From Agrostemma githago (lineage: Eukaryota > Streptophyta > Magnoliopsida > Caryophyllales > Caryophyllaceae): a DNA stretch of 64,000 nucleotides. Shown here one piece after another: positions 47,392 through 58,262 of this stretch. A program made the translations under genes and the position numbers. Location of the stretch: assembly GCA_958450325.1 (NCBI GenBank), contig OY288241.1, positions 38,616,778 through 38,680,777 of the forward strand, written 5' to 3'. Every line of letters starts with the position of its first letter. Position 1 is the first letter of the stretch. The notes below the pieces were generated by a model. That model saw nothing but the letters and a program-made list of their open reading frames with translations. It made no database searches and was not told the origin of the DNA.

Positions 47392-49023
47392 TGATAAGTG
47401 TAGTTTGTAGTGCTTATTTTACTGTGTTTTGGTCCCATTTTCCTTGTGGAATCGCTCCCTGGGAGCGATTTATGGGCTACTTATGCTTCCTCTAGCTCGT
47501 TTCAGGTTCCCGAGACCGATTTGGAAGAGTTGGAGCGATTCCGACTCTATACATACACATTTTGGAGCCAACGGAATAAAGGAACGATGATTTGATGCCT
47601 TGGAATCGACCCCGAGACCTTGGGACCCAATCCCGAGCCTCCGAGACCCGATCCCGAGTCCCGAGAATTGATGGGAAGCCCATGAGAAGCAAGGAGGGAC
47701 CAAAAAGTTCATATTGGAGGCCTACAAGACCCATCCCGATCGGGAAGGCCTCAAACCCGATCGGGATGAGGAGCACAAAGGACGCACACACTGTGGAGCA
47801 TTCCCGATCGGGTTGGCATATTCCCGATCGGGAAAGTGGAAGTTTCCCGATCGGGATTTCCCATTCCCGATCGGGAAAGTCCCAGTCCCTGTTCCGCTTC
47901 TTTTCTTTCGTCTTCCTTCCACTTGTAACCCTATATATACCCTTCCCTTGTTTTGTAAAGCACACACACCACATTAGACATTAAACCCTCGACTACTTTA
48001 GGTTAGATTAGATTAGATTAGTGTAGATTAGTCTTTAGATTATCGTTAATTATAGATTAGTGCTTGTAATTTGGAATTCTTTAAGATCTCCATTCAAGCT
48101 TGACAACCTTGGATGTTTGTTTTGGGTTCTTCCATTTATGCAAGTTTCCTTCTTCTTTTCATCTTCTAGTATGGTATAATCTCTCTTCCTTTCTCTTAAT
48201 CTTTGTTCTTTAATCAAGTTTGAATCTTTATTATTGTTTGTTCTTGTTCTTGTTAGTTTGATTGAGTTTGTTTAGGTATGTTTGTTTCTTATGATGATTC
48301 CTCTTGTTCTTGTTAGAATTAGTTTGATAATGTTAGAGTAGTGTTCTTGCTAGGGTTAGTAGGGTGATTAGGGTGTTAATTGGGTGATTAAGGGTTTGTT
48401 GGAGATGTTGGTGGAAGATTTGGGTTTCCTCTTGGTTTGATGCATATCACATGTTTGTTGAAATGCTTGAATGACTAGTATGTGCATATGCTTGTTTTTC
48501 TTGCTTTTCTCTTGTGGGTAATAGTTTGCTTGTGGGTTCGGTTCCCTCATTAAGTTGCGAGAGCCCGGTGAGGACGACCCCTAGGTCGGTCTAAGATGCG
48601 AGAGCCCGGATGCGATCTAGGCCGCAATAACACGCTAGTAACCCCGTTTGTTGTGTGTGTCGCCAAAATGGGTTCCATGTGGAACCTCTAGGTCGGTCTA
48701 AGTTGCGAGAGCCCGGACCAACCTAGATCACCCTACTACCTCCTTCGCTCTAGCTCTTCCTTGACCATTCCGTTACCCCTTTGACCCCGACCTAATCCTA
48801 GCCCGTTTTCCTTAGTTGTTCTTCTTAGTCATAGTCTAGCCTTTCCCCCCTTCTTATCATTCTCTAGTTTAGCTTAGCTCGTTGACCTAGTCTCGTTTTT
48901 AGATGACCTTGGTCTATACGCCTCTACCGTCCCCGTGGATTCGACCCGACTTGCCCTATCTACCATTAGGTGATAGTTGGTTATTTATTTGGCGGTGGGA
49001 TCCACGACAAATTCCCACCATCA
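47392..49023 (+). repeat. Element B 5' LTR (1632 bp), Athila-like
   Basis: TGATAAGTGTAG to CCCACCATCA, inserted in element A's gag (preceding bases GCACC). It has six CCCGATCGGG palindromes (47735-47875) and a TATA box CTATATATAC at 47931. The primer site matches that of the Athila element downstream. The partner LTR is outside the window. Confidence 0.8.
47735..47875. repeat. Palindrome cluster CCCGATCGGG, six copies
   Basis: Starts at 47735, 47756, 47803, 47823, 47846 and 47866: steps of 20-23 bp with one gap of 47. It ends 56 bp before the TATA box. Confidence 0.9.
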
Positions 49024-49026
49024 ATT

Positions 49027-49044
49027 TGGCGCCGTTGCCGGGGA
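49027..49044 (+). other. Primer binding site of element B
   Basis: TGGCGCCGTTGCCGGGGA, the site typical of Athila elements (usually assigned to tRNA-Asp), 3 bp after the LTR. Confidence 0.8.
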
Positions 49045-49298
49045 CGGTGCTAGTTTAGACTTTGTTTTCCTAGTTACTTGACTTTGTCTTTGTGTTTGTG
49101 TTTTTCTTTTTTTTTTTGTTACCTTGCTTCTTGTGTGTGTGAGGTTTATTTCTCTCTTGTCTAGTGCCCAAAAAGCACTAGACTTCTCACGTTTGTTCCT
49201 AGTCTACAGTTTGTGCTTAGAGGTGGTGACTATCTTCTTCTTGCAACTTTGAGCCGCTTAAACGGACGGTTTCTAGGGTGAGAGGTGTCCAACCGGGT

Positions 49299-50630
49299 AT
49301 GGACTACGATTTTCGAGCAAGCATGGGGTTTGATCTAAACTCCACATACTCGGGAGCCGATATGAGCTACTCCTCTTCTTCTATGAACCAAAGCTATGAC
49401 ATGATGACTCCTAATTACTATCAAGCTTCTTGGGGAGATCAAGACTCTAGTGGGTATGAACTTCAAGGTTATGAAAACGGCTACCAACAAGTGAACGATT
49501 ACCAATCCTACGATCATGGTGACTATTACTCGAGTTATCATTGTGAACCCACCATGTTCAATCAAGATTCACCTTATGGAAGCCAATACCCCCAAAACCC
49601 ACCATATTACCCTCCACCCCAACCACAATATGAACCCCATGACCCACAATACTACCAATCACCTCAACCTCACTACCAACAATATGATGCCCCACCCCTT
49701 GGGCATCATCAAGATTTTCAAGGAGCTTTGCAAGACCCCAATGATCACCAATTGCCCGACATGGAAGAGTTTCAATCGCTTCTTCAAGTGCAAAGGAGCC
49801 TCCAAGAAACGACCCTTCAATTGCAAAAAGAACAAGATGAATTATGGGCCCAAATTCGAAGGGCAAACGAGGCGCGGGATGCTCGATTAAATGCAATATC
49901 GGTTCAAACCGTAATGTATTTATCCCGAACATCGCAATTAGATGAAGGGTGCCCACTTGAGAGAGAGGAGCAACCTAACCATGAAGCCGCCGATGTAGTG
50001 CCCTTTGGAGGAGAGATTTGCTTTGAAGAACCTCAATCGTCTACCCAAAAAGAGACGAATGAGGAGATGACCCTCGGTGAAGACAACATTGATGAGGAAT
50101 TGGAGGAGGATGGTGAGTTGGATGGTTTGGTAGAATTTGTGAAGTTGTTGGGTGAAGTTGATAGCCTTGAGTTGCCCTTGTGCGAGAATGTGGACAAGCA
50201 TCAAGAGCCCCTAGCTAGTAAACCAAACAATGACTTGGAAGAGATTGAAACCGCCGGTAGAAGTTTCAATTCTCCTCTCCAAGATGAAGTGGGGCCGAGT
50301 GATGAAGATGGGGAACCACAACTTGAGGAAACTGTGGGGGTGTGCATTGAGGAGATGAGGCCAAAGCCGCTTTTTGTGCCTCGCTTCTTGGAGATGAAGC
50401 TTGCTTGTGATTGGAGACGATGCTTAGGGAGGAAGAGGTCGGTTAGGCTCGTAGGATGGATAGACCCCGGAGACAACATGAATGATGATGTTGGGTCTTG
50501 GGATTCCTACTTCTTGCCTCCTCCTTGGAGGCCGTGGAGGTTGGCTAGACTCGAGCGCTTCTTGGGCCTTCATTATGATGTCGGTAGCGCGTTCGACTTG
50601 CTCCTCCATGCCCTTGAGGGCTACGGTTGA
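49299..50630 (+). CDS. Element B ORF, unrecognised, gag position
   Basis: 443 codons from ATG 49299 (MDYDFRASMGFDLNSTYSGA) to TGA at 50628-50630, intact. The N-terminal half is rich in Tyr, Gln, Pro and Asn. A helical, Gln/Glu-rich segment follows (QSLLQVQRSLQETTLQLQKE), then a strongly acidic centre, then a basic C terminus (RRCLGRKRSVRLVGW). I see no gag core, zinc knuckle, protease or RT. It lies where Athila elements have gag, so a structural protein of a non-autonomous element is possible. It begins about 275 bp after the LTR. Confidence 0.6.
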   Translation: MDYDFRASMGFDLNSTYSGADMSYSSSSMNQSYDMMTPNYYQASWGDQDSSGYELQGYENGYQQVNDYQSYDHGDYYSSYHCEPTMFNQDSPYGSQYPQNPPYYPPPQPQYEPHDPQYYQSPQPHYQQYDAPPLGHHQDFQGALQDPNDHQLPDMEEFQSLLQVQRSLQETTLQLQKEQDELWAQIRRANEARDARLNAISVQTVMYLSRTSQLDEGCPLEREEQPNHEAADVVPFGGEICFEEPQSSTQKETNEEMTLGEDNIDEELEEDGELDGLVEFVKLLGEVDSLELPLCENVDKHQEPLASKPNNDLEEIETAGRSFNSPLQDEVGPSDEDGEPQLEETVGVCIEEMRPKPLFVPRFLEMKLACDWRRCLGRKRSVRLVGWIDPGDNMNDDVGSWDSYFLPPPWRPWRLARLERFLGLHYDVGSAFDLLLHALEGYG

Positions 50631-50821
50631 AGGAGAGTCCACCATCCTAGGTTTGACGGAGTTCCTAAAGAACCGTCATGTTGTACATTCTCCCCTCTTC
50701 TTTAGAGTACTTGTGCTTGTATTTGTGTGTTCTATCTCTTGATTTTGTTAGTTTTGTGAGATTCTTGTAATTAATTTGGTATTTTGATGAGCGATGTAAG
50801 GGAGTGAATTTGATGTGTATT
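50631..50821 (+). other. Element B, sequence up to the Athila insertion
   Basis: Ends with GTATT (50817-50821), duplicated after the Athila element at 63815-63819. No coding signal. Confidence 0.7.
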
Positions 50822-52197
50822 TGATCAACGCATTTTATATCGTATTTTATTGTCCCCCGACAACCGTTTTTGAGCTTTTCTTCTTCCATATTTATTTGAT
50901 TAATGTCGATTTCTATTAGAAAGTCGATATTGTCGGTCCTCGTGCTATTTTGTAGGTTAAGTGCAATTTTGAGCATATTTTGGAGTAATAACCCGGATAG
51001 CCGAGACGAGGACGGAAGACAAGGAAGAAAACGAAAAGCCGAGAAGTAAAGGAATAACTCGATCAAGAGCTCAGCAGCATCCACTCGATCGAGTGGCGTA
51101 GAGTACTCGATCGAGTGCCATTCATCCAGACTTAATGTGAAGCGTCCACGTATCCACTCGATCGAGTGCACGCATGTACTCGATCGAGTGCCTTGCATTC
51201 AGGCCGCGGATTGGATTTTTCTTTTAATTAGAATTGGGCCTGTTTGTAAGTCCAACTGATTTCTTTTAAATCAGTTGGAAGAGGATTGTCAGACTACCTT
51301 TTTTTCATTCTATCTTTTGGGGAGACTTTACGTTATATTAGAGCATAGAAGCCACGTTCATTCGGTCTTTCTTAGCGAGATTCATCATACTCCGTTCTTC
51401 CTTTTTTTCAGATCTGAATTTGTGCGGTATTGCCACTTTAATTTTAATTTTAATTTCAATTTCAATTCTCTAGTTTTATAATTCTTGTCTTAATCTCTAG
51501 TTTATTTTCTGTCTGAATTCGTTCTTAATTTTCATAGTTATCTGATTTCAGTCTCGTAGTTTAATTCAATCCACATTCATCATGTTTAATTGCAATTCAT
51601 GTTTTGTTAGTTTATTTACGATCGTCATGAGTAGCTAATTTTTTTTATCTAGGGTTTAAGGGGATCAATGGGTGTTAATTGGGTTATAGAAAATTGACCT
51701 GTCTCTGATTATATGAACTGTCTCCTGAATGTTGTTTTTAATTCTGATTGATTAATTACTGGCCAGGATTAATTAATTAGTATCACAATTAGGACTTTCC
51801 GCCGACCGGGTTAAGGACTAATTAGGTCACGGCATTTTGGGTAGACTAGCTTAATTCTAGCGACCGCAGGTTAAGTTTAGTTCTATAGTCTGTAGTAGTA
51901 CCGACCGGACCTACACCTTAGACAGTTCGATTAGTGGCTTGTTAGTTGACTCCCTGACCCAATCGACATTCATTGTGAACCTGAGACCCTAGACCCTTTT
52001 TATTATTGATTTACCTTATAGCGATTAGTTATTAGTCCCCTCAAACAAACCGGAAAATAGTGACCCGCAATCTTTAGTCTAGACCTTAGAGCAAGTAATT
52101 GAGTCCCGTCTCCTTGTGGTTCGACCCCTACTTCACTATCTGCATTAGTTAGTGGACCTTAGGGTATTTTTGATTAGGGATACGACTGCCCCTGTCA
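50822..52197 (+). repeat. Athila 5' LTR (1376 bp)
   Basis: TGATCAACGCATTTTATATC to CTGCCCCTGTCA. Palindromes ACTCGATCGAGT lie at 51083, 51105, 51156 and 51178 (pairs 22 bp apart), plus a worn form near 51058. A clear TATA box is not obvious downstream. Confidence 0.95.
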
Positions 52198-52202
52198 AAT
52201 TT

Positions 52203-52220
52203 TGGCGCCGTTGCCGGGGA
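52203..52220 (+). other. Athila primer binding site
   Basis: TGGCGCCGTTGCCGGGGA, identical to that of element B. Confidence 0.9.
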
Positions 52221-52328
52221 GACGGTGTTATTTATTTACTTGTTTTGTGTTTTAGCCTTTTGATTGCTTGTCTCGAGGAACTCCAGTTCCTTGAGACCGT
52301 TTCTCACAATTTTTTGTAGTTTCCTCGT

Positions 52329-55300
52329 ATGCCCAGGTCCTCTCGAATTTCAGGCTACGTACCACCATTCGATCCTCAACCAGAGAGAACTCTCCGCAGG
52401 TCCAGGAAATTCTACAAGGAGATTGCTGAGACAGAACGATCGGAATCAGTGGAACATTCGGACGACGAGCATATATCCGAAGCACTGTCCTTTGAAGAGG
52501 ATAATCCCACTCCTATTCCCGAGACACCGCTAGTCAAGATGCCTCCTAAACTTGCTAGCCATTCCGAGCCGGAGCAAAGTGCCCTACCGAAACCGTTGAA
52601 GAGGCCCACCGCCACTACGGGTACGTTCGAGATTCGCCCCGCCTTTATTACATTGGTGGAGCGAAATCAATTCGGTGGAGGCCCCGATGAAGACCCGGCG
52701 AAGCACATGAAGCTCTTCACCGATTATTGCTCAACTATACCACTCCCCGCGGGAGTGACTCAAGAAGAGGTGATGGAGATGCTATTCATGTTCTCCCTAC
52801 GCGATAACGCAAGAGACTGGATCACGGATTTAGACCGCGTTTCTGAGGGAATCACAGATTGGAACTCCCTAGCCTTAGCTTTTTATAAGCATTACTACAC
52901 GCCGCAGAAGACCAACATGTTGAGGAGTCAGATTACTAACTTCCGACAGACATCCCACGAGAATATCTACGAGGCGTGGGTAAGGTTTAAAAAGATAGTT
53001 AAGGAGTGCCCACATCACGGATTCGAGGTATGGTTTTTGTGCAATCAATTCTATAATGGTTTATATGACGATTGCCGAGCTACGCTCGATTCTGCAGCTA
53101 ATGGCAGGTTCCAAAACAACGTCGATGATGATAAAGCATGGAAATTGATTGAAGACATGGCTACTCATCACTCACGTTGGGGAAATCCACGAGGTAATAC
53201 CCGGGGAAATAGTGGTGACTCCGAGTCATCAAATGCCATAGTTAGCCACCTAGCCGCTCTAACTAAGCGGATCGACTCCATGGAGCTAGCTAGAACCCAA
53301 AACCACCAACAACAAGGCGGTATGTACCAAGTCAATGCCATGTCTGAGGTTGTTTGCGAGAGTTGTGGGGATGTGGGTCATTATACCCAAGAGTGTGTGA
53401 GAGTAGAAACGGCGAATGCATTTCAATCCATGAGACCACACCAACCCTACATGAACCAACCGGGCTATGACAAGTCCTTGTTATCTTATAGGAGTCAAAA
53501 TGTGCTTAACCCACCACCACCCGGCGGTAACAAGGCCGTCCCATACGTAGCACCCCACAACCGACCCTCCCAAAGCCATAGCAATAACCGTCAACAATTC
53601 CAAGGAGGGCAACAAAATTGGGGTAACCAACAACAAGGGTGGGGTAACCAACAACCACAGTGGGGTAATAACCAACCTTGGGGTAACCAACAAGGGTGGG
53701 GGAACCAACAACAATTCCAACCGATCCCACAAAACCAAAACCAAGCTCAAGCTCAAGCTCAAGCTCCAACCAACACCGAGTTTGCAGAGATTAAAGCATT
53801 GTTGATGCAAGGTATCCAAAGTCATAACAAGCTAGAGACTCAGGTCAACCAGATACTTGCCCATAACAAGATGCTAGATACCCAAGTAGCACAACTTGCC
53901 GCCCAAAAGCAAGCTAGGCCACCGGGTACTTTACCTCCTCAAGGCGAGCAATCACACGAGCAAGCCAATGCGATCACATTGAGAAGCGGAACCCATTATG
54001 ACGGTCCGAAGATGCCCGAGGAGTATGTTGTGATTGATGAGACCGAGTTGGAGAAGCAAGAGCTAGCCGAGGAAGTGTTGAGTAGGCCACGAATTGAGGC
54101 TACTCGATCGAGTAACACCACCTCACTCGATCGAGTAGACCCTCTAAAATCTGGCAGAGAGCAGTCAAGTGTACCACTCGACCGAGTCACGCCTGACTCG
54201 ATCGAGTTGGAGCTCACTCGACCGAGTGGTATCAGCCCACTCGATCGAGTAATACCTCCAAAAAGAGTCAATAGCTCCCCAGTGATGCCACTCGATCGAG
54301 TGCCTTCAGGTAACTCGACCGAGTGTGATGATACTCGACCGAGTCAGCCTGAACTCGATCGAGTGGAAACCGTAACGCCTAATTCTGCTACTTTTCATTC
54401 CCAGGTTGCAATCAAGGATGCTAATTCGTCTCAAGCGTCCCCGTCTCAAGCAAAGGAGCCTGCAATTCCGATCATACTTCCATTTCCCCACCGACAGCGT
54501 AAGACAAAGCTCGATCAACAGTTCGGTAAGTTTATGGAAGTCGTTAAGAATCTGCAGGTAAGTGTTCCTTTTACTGATTTGATCACTCAAGTTCCTGCTT
54601 ACGCGAAGTTTATGAAAGAAATACTAACTCGTAAGCGGTCTTTTAGTGAAACTGAGACAGTTGCTTTCACAGAGGAATGCAGCGCGTTACTACAGAGTCG
54701 TACCCCGCCAAAGCTCAAGGATCCAGGGAGTTTTTCTATCCCTTGTACTATAGGGAAGTTAGCTATCGATAAGGCCCTGTGTGATCTAGGAGCTAGCGTC
54801 AGCGTCATGCCGTATTCTATTTGTCAGAAATTGAATATGGGTGTTTTGAAATGTACTAATATGACTCTGCAGATGGCTGATCGATCGGTCAAATATCCTT
54901 TAGGTGTCTTAGAGGATGTTCCGGTCCAAGTAGGGAAATTCTTTATTCCCGTAGACTTTGTTGTCTTAGACATGGCTGAGGATGCCATAATACCCATTAT
55001 CCTCGGTCGCCCTTTCCTACACACGGCGGGGGCGATCATCGATGTCAAGAATGGGAAGCTCACACTCTCCGTAGGAGATGATACCGTGACTTTTAGTCTC
55101 GATCAAGCTCTTAGGAAGCCCATGATAGAAGAGTCTTGCTATAGCATAGACGTCATTGATTTAGAAATAGAAAATTATATTGACGACTATCTTGGCAGAG
55201 ACCCTTTGGAGAAATTGCTTACATCCGGCGATGCTGATGCCGAGAAAAGATCATGGAGCGCGGAAGTGGATGAGCTGGAACGAATGCTGAACGGAAAGGA

Positions 55301-58262
55301 GGGCACTATCGAGAGGGTATACTGTCTCGGCACCTCTAAAAAGGAGGTCGAGGTAAGTAAACCTGAACTAAAACCCCTTCCCTCTAATTTGAAATATGCA
55401 TTTCTAGATGATAAGGGTCTAAACCCCGTAATTGTCAACGCTGCACTCACAGATAGCCAACTTTCGAAGTTGTTAGTCATCTTACGACGACATAAGAAGG
55501 CTATTGGGTACAGTATTGATGACCTACGGGGTATTAGTCCCGAGTTTTGCATGCATCGCATTCACTTAGAGGGAGACCATAGACCATCCATTCAGGGACA
55601 ACATAGGTTGAACCCGAACATGCAGGATGTGGTTAGGAAGGAGGTTATGAAACTCCTAGATGCCGGCATCATCTACCCCATTTCCGACTCTAAATGGGTC
55701 AGTCCAGTCCAAGTGGTCCCTAAGAAGGGTGGGACCACGGTTATCACGAACGAGAGGAATGAACTTATTCCTACTCGATTAGTGACTGGATGGAGGATGT
55801 GCATTGACTATCGTAAGTTGAACGTAGCTACGAGGAAAGACCATTTCCCCCTCCCCTTCATTGACCAGATGCTAGAGCGTCTTGCTTGCCATAAGTACTT
55901 CTGCTACTTAGATGGCTACTCGGGATTTTTCCAAATCCCAATTCACCCAGACGACCAGGAGAAAACAACTTTCACCTGTCCCTACGGCACCTTCGCATAC
56001 CGAAGGATGCCTTTTGGCCTTTGTAATGCCCCGGCCACTTTCCAACGTTGTATGATGTCCATATTTTCGGACCTTATCGAGTCTGTCATGGAAGTCTTCA
56101 TGGATGATTTCAGTGTATATGGCACTGATTATGATGCATGCTTACTTAATCTTACACGGGTCTTGCAACGTTGTGAGGAGACCAATTTGGTCTTAAACTG
56201 GGAGAAATGTCACTTCATGGTGACCGAGGGAGTCGTTTTGGGTCATTTGGTGTCCGAACGCGGCATCCAAGTGGATAAAGCGAAGGTCGAGGTAATTGAG
56301 CAATTACCATACCCCGTTAATGTTAAGGGTGTGCGGAGCTTTCTTGGTCACGCGGGTTTTTACCGCCGTTTCATCCAAGATTTCTCCAAGATTGCCAAAC
56401 CCTTGACTCAGCTGCTCCTCAAGGATGCCCCGTTCGTTTTTACTGACGAGTGTGCTCGAGCTTTTGACAGGATTAAGCAGGCTCTCATTTCCGCACCTAT
56501 TATCCGAGCTCCCGATTGGGATTTGCCTTTCGAAGTTATGTGCGATGCTAGCGACTATGCTGTAGGAGCCGTGCTCGGGCAAAGGAAAGACAAGGCTTTA
56601 CATGCGATCTACTATGCTAGTCGGACGTTAGATATGGCGCAGATCAATTATGCTACCACGGAAAAGGAGTTATTGGCCATCATCTATGCTCTAGACAAGT
56701 TTCGGGCCTATCTCATTGGCTCGAAGGTGATAGTATATACAGATCATGCGGCCTTGAAGTACCTTCTAGCGAAGAAGGAGGCCAAACCGAGACTTATTAG
56801 ATGGATCCTATTACTGCAGGAGTTTGACTTAGAGATCCGTGATAAGTCCGGGGCCGAGAATGTCGTAGCCGATCACCTATCTCGGCTAAGATATGATGGT
56901 GGGGATCTCGCTCCAATTGACGATTCATTCCCCGACGACCATTTGCTCGCTATCACCATGGACACTCCATGGTTTGCTGATTATGCCAACTTCCTAGTTG
57001 GAGGTACTTTACCTCCCGACCTTCAGTATCAGCAGAAGAAGCGATTTCTACATGACGTGAAGAGGTATTTCTGGGACGACCCGTATCTCTTCCGAGAATG
57101 TGCAGATGGTTTATTTAGGAGATGTATTCCCGAGAGTGAGGTACATTCTATCCTCACTAGATGCCATTCCTCTCCTTATGGTGGACATCATGGTCCTTCG
57201 AAGACCTTCGCAAAGGTAATGCAATCGGGTTTTTATTGGCCTACTATTCTCAAGGATGCCACCACCTTTATCCGTTCTTGCGACGCATGCCAACGAACGG
57301 GAAATATTTCTCGGCGACACGAAATGCCTCAAACCGGGATTCTTGAAGTAGAACTATTTGATGTTTGGGGTATAGACTATCAAGGACCGTTCCCTTCTTC
57401 TTATGGGAATCGGTATATTTTGGTCGCCGTGGATTATGTTTCTAAGTGGGTGGAAGCCATCGCTTCACCTACTAACGATGCCAACGTGGTGATCCGGCTC
57501 TTTAAGAAGACATTATTCCCGCGTTTTGGGGTCCCACGGGCTATTATTAGTGATGGTGGTTCACATTTTCATGAACGCCAACTCACTAAGCTACTGCAGA
57601 AATACGGTGTTCACCACCGTACCGGGCTAGCTTACCATCCACAAACTAGTGGACAAGTCGAGATCTCGAACCGTGAGATCAAGTCTATTCTCGAGAAGGT
57701 TGTCCATACTTCAAGGAAAGATTGGAGTTCGAAGCTCGACGATTCTCTTTGGGCTTACCGGACCGCATTCAAGACTCCTATCGGGACATCCCCGTATAGG
57801 CTTGTTTATGGCAAGGCTTGCCATCTACCCGTCGAGCTTGAGTTTAAGGCTATGTGGGCCTTAAGAGAGCTCAATCTCGATCCGAAGCTAGCCGGAGAAA
57901 AGCGCCTTATGCAATTGAACGAGTTAGATGAATTCCGTCTCCATGCTTATGATAACGCGAGAATTTATAAGGAGCGGACCAAAAGATGGCATGATAAGCG
58001 CATTATCCCCCGAGAGTTCCATGTCGGCGATAAGGTACTTTTATTCAATTCCCGACTTCGACTCTTTCCCGGGAAACTTAAATCCCGATGGTCTGGACCG
58101 TTCACGGTCACTGAAGTGAATAAATTCGGGTCGGTTACACTCACTACCGACAAAGGCGAAATATTCAAGGTGAACGGTCAACGCCTCAAGCTCTATCACG
58201 AAGGTGCGTACGTCGGTGTTGTAGAGGCCATGGACCTCAACGACACTCTCCATTCCACCTAA
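52329..58262 (+). CDS. Athila gag-pol polyprotein, intact
   Basis: 1977 residues from ATG 52329 (MPRSSRISGYVPPFDPQPER) to TAA 58260-58262, one frame. Gag core at about 100-290 (PAKHMKLFTDYC, FYKHYYTPQKTNM). CCHC knuckle at about 342-355 (CESCGDVGHYTQEC). An Asn/Gln-rich linker follows. Spacer 592-679 is encoded by ten palindromes. Aspartic protease has Asp 819 (CDLGASVSVMP). RT has EVFMDDFSVYG (Asp 1259). RNase H at about 1400-1520 (MCDASDYAVGAVLG, YTDHAALKYLL). Integrase has a HHCC finger at about 1610-1655 and Asp 1683, Asp 1742, Glu 1778, an exact DD35E. Protease, RT and integrase would act inside the particle and the nucleus to make and insert cDNA. The transcript starts in the 5' LTR. 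Confidence 0.95.
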   Translation: MPRSSRISGYVPPFDPQPERTLRRSRKFYKEIAETERSESVEHSDDEHISEALSFEEDNPTPIPETPLVKMPPKLASHSEPEQSALPKPLKRPTATTGTFEIRPAFITLVERNQFGGGPDEDPAKHMKLFTDYCSTIPLPAGVTQEEVMEMLFMFSLRDNARDWITDLDRVSEGITDWNSLALAFYKHYYTPQKTNMLRSQITNFRQTSHENIYEAWVRFKKIVKECPHHGFEVWFLCNQFYNGLYDDCRATLDSAANGRFQNNVDDDKAWKLIEDMATHHSRWGNPRGNTRGNSGDSESSNAIVSHLAALTKRIDSMELARTQNHQQQGGMYQVNAMSEVVCESCGDVGHYTQECVRVETANAFQSMRPHQPYMNQPGYDKSLLSYRSQNVLNPPPPGGNKAVPYVAPHNRPSQSHSNNRQQFQGGQQNWGNQQQGWGNQQPQWGNNQPWGNQQGWGNQQQFQPIPQNQNQAQAQAQAPTNTEFAEIKALLMQGIQSHNKLETQVNQILAHNKMLDTQVAQLAAQKQARPPGTLPPQGEQSHEQANAITLRSGTHYDGPKMPEEYVVIDETELEKQELAEEVLSRPRIEATRSSNTTSLDRVDPLKSGREQSSVPLDRVTPDSIELELTRPSGISPLDRVIPPKRVNSSPVMPLDRVPSGNSTECDDTRPSQPELDRVETVTPNSATFHSQVAIKDANSSQASPSQAKEPAIPIILPFPHRQRKTKLDQQFGKFMEVVKNLQVSVPFTDLITQVPAYAKFMKEILTRKRSFSETETVAFTEECSALLQSRTPPKLKDPGSFSIPCTIGKLAIDKALCDLGASVSVMPYSICQKLNMGVLKCTNMTLQMADRSVKYPLGVLEDVPVQVGKFFIPVDFVVLDMAEDAIIPIILGRPFLHTAGAIIDVKNGKLTLSVGDDTVTFSLDQALRKPMIEESCYSIDVIDLEIENYIDDYLGRDPLEKLLTSGDADAEKRSWSAEVDELERMLNGKEGTIERVYCLGTSKKEVEVSKPELKPLPSNLKYAFLDDKGLNPVIVNAALTDSQLSKLLVILRRHKKAIGYSIDDLRGISPEFCMHRIHLEGDHRPSIQGQHRLNPNMQDVVRKEVMKLLDAGIIYPISDSKWVSPVQVVPKKGGTTVITNERNELIPTRLVTGWRMCIDYRKLNVATRKDHFPLPFIDQMLERLACHKYFCYLDGYSGFFQIPIHPDDQEKTTFTCPYGTFAYRRMPFGLCNAPATFQRCMMSIFSDLIESVMEVFMDDFSVYGTDYDACLLNLTRVLQRCEETNLVLNWEKCHFMVTEGVVLGHLVSERGIQVDKAKVEVIEQLPYPVNVKGVRSFLGHAGFYRRFIQDFSKIAKPLTQLLLKDAPFVFTDECARAFDRIKQALISAPIIRAPDWDLPFEVMCDASDYAVGAVLGQRKDKALHAIYYASRTLDMAQINYATTEKELLAIIYALDKFRAYLIGSKVIVYTDHAALKYLLAKKEAKPRLIRWILLLQEFDLEIRDKSGAENVVADHLSRLRYDGGDLAPIDDSFPDDHLLAITMDTPWFADYANFLVGGTLPPDLQYQQKKRFLHDVKRYFWDDPYLFRECADGLFRRCIPESEVHSILTRCHSSPYGGHHGPSKTFAKVMQSGFYWPTILKDATTFIRSCDACQRTGNISRRHEMPQTGILEVELFDVWGIDYQGPFPSSYGNRYILVAVDYVSKWVEAIASPTNDANVVIRLFKKTLFPRFGVPRAIISDGGSHFHERQLTKLLQKYGVHHRTGLAYHPQTSGQVEISNREIKSILEKVVHTSRKDWSSKLDDSLWAYRTAFKTPIGTSPYRLVYGKACHLPVELEFKAMWALRELNLDPKLAGEKRLMQLNELDEFRLHAYDNARIYKERTKRWHDKRIIPREFHVGDKVLLFNSRLRLFPGKLKSRWSGPFTVTEVNKFGSVTLTTDKGEIFKVNGQRLKLYHEGAYVGVVEAMDLNDTLHST
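54102..54364. repeat. Ten palindromes within the gag-pol reading frame
   Basis: ACTCGATCGAGT or ACTCGACCGAGT at 54102, 54125, 54176, 54196, 54216, 54239, 54290, 54313, 54333 and 54353. Steps are 23, 51, 20, 20, 23, 51, 23, 20, 20 bp. They are read as TRSS, LDRV or DSIEL, so all three frames are used. Confidence 0.95.

Noticed and set aside
47492..47984. Overlapping open frames in element B's LTR (FPIG / SRSG repeats)
   Set aside because: They are translations of the CCCGATCGGG palindromes, which contain no stop codons.
50665..51198. Minus-strand 177-codon frame in the Athila LTR
   Set aside because: It recurs in the other LTR only because the LTRs are duplicates; no domain, and it runs through the palindromes.
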